This document shows, piece by piece, positions 10,001 to 17,559 of a stretch of 33,502 bases of DNA. A program made the position numbers and the translations under genes. The notes under the pieces are model-generated. The model was given only the letters and a program-made list of their open reading frames with translations, searched no databases and was not told the DNA's origin. The DNA lies in NCBI GenBank assembly GCA_027578815.1, contig JANBTH010000121.1, forward strand, positions 1 to 33,502, written 5' to 3'. This stretch comes from Coemansia sp. RSA 1804 (taxonomy: Eukaryota; Kickxellomycota; Kickxellomycetes; Kickxellales; Kickxellaceae). The first letter of the stretch is position 1. Each line of letters starts with the position of its first letter.

Positions 10001-10589
10001 CTGCGGTGCCGCAGCGCATCCTTCTCGGCCGACGCCAGCTCCGCCTCGTTGTCCACGATGAAGTCGCCCAGCGCGCCCTCGTCGTCGTCCTCCTCCTCCT
10101 CGTCCGTGTCCACGCTTGCCTCGATGTCCAGGAAGTTGTGTGTGCGCGGCCGTTTTCTGCGCCCGCCCTTCTACCCCCAAGCACACCGTTTACGGAAAGG
10201 CAAAAAACAAAGCAAGGCACAACAGCCTCCTTTTTTCCTTCTTGTTAGTATGCGCGTGTGGAAACCACCTCCCTTCCCGCATTGCTGTTAGATAGCGTGC
10301 TCTGCTTCGTGGTACTTACCTCCGAGGCGCCCTTTTTCCGGCCCGCATACTCCTCCTCCTCCTCGTCCTCCTCGTCCTCCTCGTCGTAGTCCCCAGCATC
10401 CTCCTCGTCCTCTTCATCCTCGTCCTCGCTGTGCTGCTGCCTCCCGCGCCGGCTTCCCGCGTTTCTCTGCGACTCGCCGCCGTCCTCGTCATCCGAGTAT
10501 TTCCTCCCCCGCTGCTGCTGCTGCTGCTGTCGCCGTCTCTGCCCCGACGACCGCTGATCGCCAAACATGTCCTCCACTCCGTCAGACAT
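7054..10589 (-). CDS. SPT5: Transcription elongation factor Spt5 (two exons)
   Basis: Exon 1 is 10589-10320 (90 codons) and exon 2 is 10170-7054; joined in frame they give 1128 residues. Exon 1 is Arg/Gln-rich then strongly acidic, as in Spt5 N-termini; the junction reads GRKKGASE|KGGRRKRPR and runs into NFLDIEASV, a conserved Spt5 lead-in. Approximate domains: NGN (202-294, contacts Spt4), KOW1 (314-349), KOW2 (474-509), KOW3 (536-574), KOW4 (606-644), KOW5 (764-812, RGPYKGYMG), a low-complexity C-terminal repeat region (844-1009), and a final KOW-type region (1020-1124). Spt4-Spt5 binds RNA polymerase II/I and supports elongation and capping (established knowledge). The repeat region is Ala/Gly/Ser-rich with TPG motifs and seven Trp, most flanked by Gly; TP sites could be CDK9-type kinase targets (inference). 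The C-terminal KOW after the repeat region is unlike S. cerevisiae Spt5. Confidence 0.95.
10171..10319 (-). other. SPT5 intron
   Basis: 149-nt phase-0 intron. The minus-strand donor is GAG|GTAAGT (GT at 10319-10318), a perfect TACTAAC branch site lies at 10250-10244, a T-rich tract follows, and the acceptor is GGGGTAG (ends 10171). Splicing joins the acidic N-terminal exon to the Spt5 lead-in in frame. The nearby CAG acceptor (about 10159-10157) would shift the frame, so TAG is preferred. Confidence 0.85.
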
Positions 10590-10960
10590 TATTCCTTTTC
10601 CTATTGTATTTGGTTACGTCTGCAGAAAGAACCTCCCCCGGCCGAGTGTGTGAGGTAATTTTTCTTTTCCCGGTCTTTTAGAAATATAAAGAAAGGTATA
10701 ATGCTGAGAAACAAAAACAAACAAATATTAAAATGAAATAATAATGTATTGAGAAACCCCGGGGTATTTGTTGTTGTATCTTTTTTTCTGTTGGTTCGTT
10801 TGGCGACTGCTACCAATAAAAGCCCTGCTTGGGCAGGGCAGAGATTGTGCTTAAAAACATGGGGGTGCCCGCTTATGTTCTTCCATTACTTTGCATCCAG
10901 TGTCCTGCAGTGTATGGGTTTCTGACAATCCAATCAGGTGACCGTTACTCTTTACAAGCA
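10590..10960. promoter_or_regulatory. SPT5 upstream region with a 7-bp stem hairpin
   Basis: Upstream of the minus-strand SPT5 ATG. It is AT-rich with pyrimidine runs on the coding strand. A GC-rich inverted repeat GCCCTGC-TTGG-GCAGGGC lies at 10822-10839, preceded by CCAATAAA on the plus strand. Its role is unknown; it could be a chance hairpin. Confidence 0.35.
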
Positions 10961-10967
10961 CAATAAA

Positions 10968-10988
10968 CCCCCCCCCCCAGTAGGGGGG
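10968..10988. repeat. C11-AGTA-G6 inverted homopolymer tract
   Basis: A run of 11 C, then AGTA, then six G, able to fold as a C/G hairpin. A second run of 10 C lies at 12194-12203. One tract lies at each side of the first tandem unit. Confidence 0.8.
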
Positions 10989-10999
10989 TTCCCACATTT

Positions 11000-12130
11000 A
11001 TTTACTTGTTTTCTCAACGCAAACTTGAAAGCTCTGTCTAAATAAAACCCCCCTAATCTTTCCAAATTGCAGCATGCATAGAGTACTACGTTCCAATGTA
11101 GGTTGTGGCTATCTTTACATTTCTGCGAGCTAATCTCGCTGTCATTGCGGTATAGCAAAACATGTTTTCTGCTTAATCATTCATGCAAGCGTGCAATAGA
11201 CATGGAAGACCCTTTTATCATTTACATGGCAAATATATCTTCTAATCAATGGTTTGCTTCAGGCTTTACAGCATGCCTTGTCTTGCGGATTATCTAGATC
11301 CCCTGCGACCAGCTGATTTCGGGGTAGGATATTTGCTCTCTATTCTTTCTCTTTCCTTATCTATCTTTTTATGTAAATTTTCATATCGTCTTGCATAGTT
11401 TGCATCACTATTTTCTTTCACTCCATCGCGTATTGATCTTGCAACTCTACCCAAAACAGACTCCGATCTATCCTTTGGCTACTTGTCAGGACTTCCCATT
11501 ATTGCTGCAGCCAATAGTAGTCGTATACGTTAATCTGTATTTGATAAGTAATATGAATGTTAGGTGATAGTGCTGGAAAATAAAAAAATTCAACAAAAAT
11601 ACTTTGCCTTTTTATATGCTATCCTTCGTCTTCTTTTTTTCTATTCACAAGCGGCAATTGCGAAATTTTTATTTTTAAAAAATATATTTGCAGTCATCTA
11701 TTTAGAGAAGTTTTCACTTTCCGTTCCTTTATTTTTGCATTTCCACTTATCCACGTTGGCACCTTTGTTTTCCCGAATTCGGTTTATTCAATTTTTTGCT
11801 ATATATAGAATTGTGGTGATGACCATACCTGCTGTTTCTCTAAAAGATACGGGGACATGTACTACTTTAATTATTACAAACCTGCAAAACTAACATACAC
11901 TGATAGACGGATAAGGAGACCTCTTACTCAAAAAGCTTCCAAAGGCAAACTTAAGGAAGAAGAAAAATGAAAAATGAAAAAAGAAAAAAGAAAAAAAAAA
12001 GCCAGGTAGATATTACAAGATAATTTCCTGTGCTGTCCACGCCTTTGGGTGCACGAGACTGGCAGGTAGCCTGCGCTTGGCTGTAATATATTACCATGTC
12101 AGCGTACACAAATTATAGCTCTTGTGGGAC
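11000..12130. repeat. Diverged tandem unit, copy 1
   Basis: This stretch and 12480-13500 share a collinear series of similar blocks spaced alike. Block pairs: AAGCTCTG near 11028/12518; ATTGCAGCATGCATAG near 11068 with ATTGTAGCATACATAG near 12552; CAGCATG near 11269/12666; AATAGTAGT near 11513/12908; TTTTTATATGCT near 11609/13019; TGTAATATAT near 12082/13454. Identity looks moderate with many small gaps. No terminal inverted repeats or target duplications were seen, so an old segmental duplication fits better than a transposon. Flanking DNA is AT-rich and has no intact gene. Confidence 0.7.
11290..11478 (-). pseudogene. 3' part of a decayed small Lys/Arg/Glu-rich gene, copy 1
   Basis: A 62-codon frame ending in TAA (11292-11290) encodes a helical, highly charged tail (RVARSIRDGVKEN, KKIDKERERIESKYP) and a basic end. 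Just upstream, in the same frame, is a TAG at 11481-11479; before it the frame continues with LLLAAAIMGSPDK. The paralogous tail at 12715-12879 aligns (ESVLGRVARSI against ESLIRKVANKI; KIDKERE against KIDREREE), which argues that this was coding. A further paired start-like segment, MVIYYSQ, begins at 12097. I do not recognise the family. It could alternatively be a spliced gene with TAG as an acceptor; I favour a broken gene. Confidence 0.5.
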
Positions 12131-12479
12131 TTCTTATGTCGACAGCTATTGTAATTATAATCATTAGTCAATTCTAGTTGACCTTATAGCCAACCCCCCC
12201 CCCGAGACAAACTGCACATTATTTGAATCTACAACCACAAAAAGCAAAAAGAATGCTACAAGTAGCCAAGGATATGCACGCCGCCAAATTGCATTCCTCT
12301 TTCCCTGCAACAGAGATATGTTTGGTATTGTATAGTTTAGGCAATGGAGATCTCATAGGTATATAATGCTTTGCCTCACAGGATTAAACAAAGGATTTGT
12401 GGTTGGCCACTCACAGTTATTTGTCTAGCAGTCTATTCAAAAACAATATAATTTATTACTCTACATCTGGAACACAAAT

Positions 12480-13500
12480 AATACCAAAACATACTAATTG
12501 TCTATTGCAAAAGTAAAAGCTCTGCCTGAATAGAATACCCTATTTTCTAAATTGTAGCATACATAGCACTTTGTGTCGACGTAGATTGCGGTTATCTTTA
12601 TGTTGCTGTAATGTAATTTTCTTGGCCTTGTAATACGGCAAATAAGCGTTTTTGCTTTAGGCTTCACAGCATGTCTTGTCTTGCGGATAAAAAGGCTACC
12701 TGGCAACCAGATGATTACGAGGAAGGGTTTCTTCTATACCACTCTTCTCGTTCTCTATCTATCTTGGTTAGTGTTTTTGCATAATGACTTTTATATCTTA
12801 ATTCTCTATTTTCGTCCCTAGCATCCTTAATTTTATTCGCAACTTTTCTAATTAATGACTCTTTTTTGGTGGGAATTCTTCATTTTTTGTCATTATTACG
12901 GCAGCTAATAGTAGTTGTATATGTTTGATAATGTTTAGTGAAGAATAAGAATAATAATGGGGGATAAAAAAACTGAACAAACGAAATTGATAAAAAAAAT
13001 TGCTGGTAAACATTACATCTTTTTATATGCTGCTTTCAATTCTTTATTTCTTTATTCTTATTTTTGTCTGTTCGGTAGCATTAATTAAGATTTATGTCCA
13101 CAAGACATGGTTGCAGCCATCTGTTTATAAAAATCTGCATTCTACCATATATTCATTTCACGTATCCATATTGGCAATCTTGTATTTCCAAATTAACTTT
13201 GTATTCATCGTTTTGCCTCCCATAGAATTACTGTGGTGGCAAAACCATGTCAGCTGTCGTTATGTATTAATTCGATGAATAGTGGGAATTCGTCAATATC
13301 ACAGGTAATTCAAGGCACGATAAGAAAATGGCTGGCTTCCTCAAAATCCGGTATCTAAATTAAAAAAAAAGCAATTTGGATGAGCAGACGTAAGAAATTC
13401 CTGTATTGTCCACATTATTGCAAATATTGGGCTGGCGGTAGCCAGTGTTTGATTGTAATATATCCTCATGGGAGAGAACCCAAACGCAAAATAAACTAAT
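12480..13500. repeat. Diverged tandem unit, copy 2
   Basis: Partner of the unit at 11000-12130, in direct orientation, with a start-to-start offset of about 1.4 kb. The collinear blocks are listed under copy 1. The unit contains the paralogous decayed gene (tail 12715-12879, start-like ATG at 13469). It ends a little before the septin gene's 3' side. Confidence 0.7.
12715..12879 (-). pseudogene. 3' part of a decayed small Lys/Arg/Glu-rich gene, copy 2
   Basis: A 54-codon frame ending in TAA (12717-12715) encodes a charged helical tail (RKVANKIKDARDEN, LTKIDREREEWYRR), homologous to the tail at 11290-11478. The preceding conserved block LLLAAVIM lies in a different frame; one extra A in the A6 run (plus-strand T6 at 12862-12867) would join the two, so copy 2 looks frameshifted where copy 1 has a TAG. 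The start-like segment MRIYYNQTLAT begins at 13469, matching copy 1's MVIYYSQAQAT. The middle part is not readable in one frame in either copy, from decay or introns. Function unknown. Confidence 0.5.
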
Positions 13501-13707
13501 ATCTGGGGAGGCTCTACATGTAGAAGACCCAAGGCCATGTTTTGAATTGCAGCGGAGCATGCATTAAATCTTATCAAAATATAAGGTGTTAGAGAAAGGG
13601 GTGCATCGTGGTTTGAATATGGCAAAAGAAATTTCCGGAAAAAAGAAAGTAAATATTAGAAAAAAAAAAGCAGAAACTGCGAGGCTAAACAAAGCAAGCA
13701 GGAGGGG

Positions 13708-14730
13708 TTACGCGACAACAGAGTGGGGTTGAGCAGCCGCCATGGGCGCGTGGGCTTGCTGGTGCTCGTTCTCCAGCTCCTGGTCCTGATGAGCAACCGT
13801 GGCGCCAGACAGCTTCTCGGTGCGGTACAGCTCGTAGAGCTCGTTCTGGGTGCGGTCGCGGAGGTCGCCGATGTGCGAGTTAAGGAGCACGTAGCGCAGA
13901 CGGTCAAAGTCCGAGTGCTCGTCATTGTCGACCTGCACAACGCCCCACGGGTACGAGCGCACACGCACAGGGCGTCCATCCTCGTTGACAACCTCTTCGC
14001 ATCCAACAACGGCAAACGGCATCATTGCGCGGAGCTCGGCGTTCTCCTCCACCGTCTCCTCGTCGTCATCGTCGTCCTCCTCCGAGTCCGGGAAGCTGAA
14101 GACGGGGATCCCGTACGCTGCAATGTCATCCATCACGCGCTGCTTGAACAGAACGAGCTCGCGCGGGGTCAGCGAGTCCGAGCGCGCAATCACCGGGATG
14201 ATGTTGGTGCGGTTGCCCAGACGCTTCATCAGCTCAATATCGATCTCCCGCAACGAGTGGCCCGTTGGCGTGATGAAGTAGATCAGCGCGTGCACGCGCG
14301 AGTCCTTGAACTTGGGGTTGCGTTTGATTCTGTTCTCCTCCGCAAGCACTCCATCGAACTGCACCTCCAGGTACTCCTGGATTTGGTTGAAGCACCCCTC
14401 GTTGTCGATGCTGTCGCCAAATCCTGGCGTGTCGATGATGTTGAGGATAATCTTCATGCCGTCCTCCTCCATCTCCACCGTGTGGTGCTTGAACTGCATT
14501 GGCTCGGCTATGTGCGCCTGCTCGGCATTGGGTCCGCTGCTTGGCGGAACCACCATGCGCTCGCACAGAGTGTTGAGGAACGTCGTGCGTCCCAGCCCCG
14601 ACTCTCCGACAAGCATGACGTTGAATGGAAGCCCCTTCTTGGCGTTCTTGTATCTGTGGCTTCCGGGCCGCGACGTGTGGCTGTACACGCTGGGCGCAAC
14701 GTTCTGATCTTCGCCGGATCCTTCCTTCAT
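13708..14730 (-). CDS. CDC11: Septin, Cdc11/AspA type
   Basis: 340-residue single-exon septin GTPase. G1 is GESGLGRT (42-49), G3 is DTPGFGD (100-106), G4 is IARSD (181-185). The septin unique element is clear around 235-290 (MPFAVVG, GRPVRVRSYPWGVVQVD, HSDFDRLR), and an acidic insert EEDDDDDEETVEEN (217-230) matches Cdc11-group septins. Septins polymerise into filaments and rings at the septum and cell cortex (established knowledge). The P-loop Lys is Arg, and the G4 Lys-Ala of AKAD is Arg-Ser; both suggest weak or absent GTP hydrolysis, as recalled for Cdc11-type subunits. A polybasic stretch before the P loop is modest (HRYKNAKKG). The C-terminus is short (about 300-340), with no long coiled coil, also like Cdc11-group relatives. 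The start is the first ATG; upstream is a pyrimidine-rich leader on the coding strand. Confidence 0.9.
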   Translation of the reverse strand: MKEGSGEDQNVAPSVYSHTSRPGSHRYKNAKKGLPFNVMLVGESGLGRTTFLNTLCERMVVPPSSGPNAEQAHIAEPMQFKHHTVEMEEDGMKIILNIIDTPGFGDSIDNEGCFNQIQEYLEVQFDGVLAEENRIKRNPKFKDSRVHALIYFITPTGHSLREIDIELMKRLGNRTNIIPVIARSDSLTPRELVLFKQRVMDDIAAYGIPVFSFPDSEEDDDDDEETVEENAELRAMMPFAVVGCEEVVNEDGRPVRVRSYPWGVVQVDNDEHSDFDRLRYVLLNSHIGDLRDRTQNELYELYRTEKLSGATVAHQDQELENEHQQAHAPMAAAQPHSVVA

Positions 14731-16762
14731 GGCTTTTTTTTCTCTTTATCTGTTGGTCGTGTACCAAAAAAAAGGTGCTTGGTGAGAAGAGTAAAAAATA
14801 AATGCACAAGGATTAACAGAAAAGTACTAGAAAGTGAGTGGTCCGCTACTAGATGTAGAATATGACTTGTGCCGGATATAGCAAGAGAGTTAATATGAAG
14901 AATATACCACCTTGAGAGTGCGAAAGACGGAAAATGACCAGAGACAAGAGACAAGAGACAAGAAAAGGGGGGGTAAACGGAATAGCCTCCAGAGGGGAGC
15001 TTCAAAAAGAGGAAAAAACAAGGCGGATGTAGCGTTCAGAGCAGTAGCAATATCGAAGAATGAAGAAGCAATGCTAGGCAATAAAGCAGCAAAAAAAAAA
15101 AAAAGTTCAGACCGTCACAGATGCAAAAAGTGGGGATGGGCAGGAAATGCGCGGGGTGGAGAGAGAAGGAAGAGGAGGAAGATTCAAGGCAAATGCTGGG
15201 TTTTCCCCAGAACAAAAAAAAGAAAGAAAACGGGTGTGGCGGCTACGCTGTGTTGACATGACGACAATGGCTGGTATAACTAAACTACTTGGTGCCAGGC
15301 GCTTTCTTCCAGAGAATGAAATGGCATAACATATGCAAACGGCAGACAGACAGACAGACAGACATTCTTCAAGCCTGCATTCTTTTCGATAACAATGACC
15401 GCGCAGGAAAAATAGTCACAATTGCGGGTGTGCTTGACTGTTTTGATGTTCGTCCGGACTATACAAATTCCGCTGTATGTAATCTCGCAGTAGCAATAAA
15501 GATTGGTGTTTTTAAAAATAAGAAAGATCAGGTGCAGTAAATGGCCACCACTTTTTTTTGCAAACGTTGGTGAATGGTATATTTACTCCTCTTTACACAT
15601 ATTGAAATTACACAAACAGCAACCTTTATAACTTGAGGTTTAATGTTATAGTCTACCAGGAATGGTAGCTGTAGAATTAAGGAGCATCCGACAGACTATA
15701 TACCGGTGATCGATTGAACATTTAGCAGAAAGTGACACTTGATCAGCTAATTAGCTATTGTAGTGTCTTTATAGACGCTTAGATATTCTGTATCCCGTGC
15801 GTGTTATCTCTCCGTCTTCGTACTGTCTGTTAAACTTTGCAAAAAATATTAAATAAAAAACCTGGAGATTGCTTTGGGACTTTTCTAATATGTGGGGGAG
15901 GACATTGCTGCCAGATGTATATGATTAAATATTATGTTTCAGTGCTGAAATCGCCAAAATGAAAGCAATAATACACGTGAGCACCTAGCAAAAGCATTTG
16001 CTCTTTGAAAAAGGCAAGCTAGCATGGCCAGTTTCAAAAACGTGCAGAATTATTACAAGACGGAAAACCTTGTAGATAATAGGAAAAGCTGAAGTAGCAG
16101 AATAATCAACATCATCCAAGCCACACCACCAGCACATTCTGCAGCGTCTGCACAAGCAGATAAAGGCATGCACGATGGTGTCTAATGGCTATTTCCAGCA
16201 ACCTGTGGATTCAAGGAAAAGCATAATATTATTATTATTATTACCATTGACTGGCGTGTGGCTTCTACCAAGCCGTCTGTGTAAACAAGCCGCCTCCCGG
16301 TGACAGCAAAAAAAAGAGGAAAAGGTAATGGTGAAACACAAGCACAAGGCTAAGATTAAATGTGGGAGTAATGCCAAATGACAAGAATTATATATGCCAC
16401 ATGTGCCTGTCTCTATATGGAATACATCTGGGCAATATCAGGCCCTGTAGTTTAATGAGTAAACCGGTGGCAGACGATAGTTTTAATACCAGTGCACATG
16501 TGTTGTAACGCAAAAAACTCCGGTTTCACTCTGTCGTTGACAACATCTCGCTTTCTTCGGCCGCAAAACTCGAACAAGAAAAACAAAAAGTGTCTATGTT
16601 CATCGTGTATTTAAAGCGCACATCGAACAACGCGCGCGCGATTGCTACCGATGGAGAAACTTGCCATCACGACCCTACCTTCGTTTATAAATTCTTTTCA
16701 TATTCTATACTATCCAATAACTATATACCAGACCAAATATAAAACAATTTCATACAGAATTA
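14731..16762. promoter_or_regulatory. Divergent intergenic region between the septin and Cys-rich genes
   Basis: About 2 kb. Nearest the septin, the coding (minus) strand is pyrimidine-rich with TTGTCTC repeats (plus strand 14938-14962). A (GACA)n microsatellite lies at about 15345-15364. After it, a plus-strand frame ending at 15540 has protein-like composition but no start or family. From 15550 to 16640 the sequence is AT-rich with a (TTA)n run near 16228-16241. A CGCGCGCG run lies at 16632-16639, about 130 bp upstream of the next gene. No tRNA or rRNA was recognised. Confidence 0.4.
15364..15540 (+). pseudogene. Protein-like open fragment of unknown origin
   Basis: A plus-strand frame closing with TAA at 15540 reads like a folded protein core (for example CILFDNNDRAGKIVTIAGV followed by LDCFDVRPDY). 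It lacks a nearby supported start: the upstream part of the frame is the (GACA)n repeat. It may be a last exon, a gene relic or chance. I do not recognise it. Confidence 0.2.
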
Positions 16763-17559
16763 ATGCGCTTTTACGAGGAACTGGCAGTCGTTGTGCTCGC
16801 TGCTTCTGCAGGTACGTATTATTGTGCTATACGTACTACATGTTTCCACTGATGAAAAGCAGAGTATTATTAACAATCCACTACATAAAAAATATCTTGA
16901 TATTCTATTCGTGTTATGTAGCAGGCGCATGGGAAACAGAGCAGATGCCCGAAAAGATTCGCAAAGAGCTCTGCGCAGAGCAAGTGCTGTTCTGCACTAA
17001 CGTCTGCGGTGGCGAGGGGCTGACCAAGGAGGCGTTCTGCAACACCAACACGCTCGGATCCAAGTGCTCGTGCACGAACGGCGCGGAAGCAGCGATCCGC
17101 CGGTACCAATGGCCGGCGTTCCAGCGCGTGTGCGAGGCGCACCGAAGCGAGTGCCGCGCAGCCTGCGAGCACAACGACGCGGTTGCTGGTGATCGGGCCA
17201 GCTGCTTCAACAGCTGCGACGCCCGGCTGGCCTGCAGCACCGAGCAGGCGCCGGATCTCAAGGTCATGGTGCAGAAATACGATGATCAGACCGCTGGGAG
17301 CAAGCCGCAGCCAAAGCCGCAGCCCGCGGAAACGGCCGCCGGGCCAAATGTTATTGTTGCCAACGGCGGCAACGGCTCGTCAAAGATCAAGCCAAAGAAG
17401 GATGTTGCGCAGGGTGCGCCAAAGAGAAGAGGCGGACCGCTGCCCACCGGCTCCACCTCCTCTGCCAGCAGCACCTTGAACAGTGTCTGGCTTGCTGCTG
17501 TGATTCCTGCAATTGTCGCAGCAGCGGCTGTTGGCAGCGGCAGCGGCGGATACATGTAG
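16763..17559 (+). CDS. Secreted 12-cysteine, probably GPI-anchored cell-surface protein (two exons)
   Basis: Exon 1 (16763-16811) encodes MRFYEELAVVVLAASA, a short signal peptide; exon 2 (16925-17559) carries the rest; the total is 227 residues. After the signal peptide comes a domain of about 110 residues with 12 cysteines, including CSC and paired CxxxC spacings (CRAAC, CFNSC), probably six disulfides. A Pro/Lys/Gln linker (KPQPKPQP) and a Gly/Ser/Thr-rich stretch follow, ending in a hydrophobic tail VWLAAVIPAIVAAAAVG like a GPI-anchor signal, though with a short polar end. The architecture resembles fungal Cys-rich GPI proteins grouped as DUF7707; that assignment is tentative. Reading the second-exon frame straight upstream gives an implausible hydrophobic N-terminus from intron sequence, so the spliced model is better. 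A basic KPKKD/PKRRGG segment precedes the tail. Confidence 0.72.
16812..16924 (+). other. Intron separating the signal-peptide exon
   Basis: 113-nt phase-1 intron, donor G|GTACGT at 16812, acceptor GTAGCAG ending at 16924, with a TATTAAC branch-like site near 16867. Removal joins the signal peptide to GAWETEQ in frame. Confidence 0.7.

Noticed and set aside
7085..10248. Plus-strand open frames of 767 and 773 codons antisense to SPT5, and an alternative minus-strand frame of 982 codons
   Set aside because: They translate to Arg/Ala/Pro/His-rich sequence with no domain and arise from the high GC content and codon bias of SPT5, whose own frame has NGN and KOW domains.
11000..13500. DNA transposon or retroelement as the source of the tandem units
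   Set aside because: No terminal inverted repeats, LTRs, target duplications, or transposase/RT motifs seen; direct tandem order fits segmental duplication better.
16430..16520. Possible tRNA-like segment
   Set aside because: No A/B-box pair or cloverleaf could be formed by eye; no other tRNA or rRNA was recognised in the window.
16642..16924. Unspliced N-terminus of the Cys-rich protein
   Set aside because: It would be intron-derived and lacks a signal peptide; good splice sites give a clean signal peptide instead.
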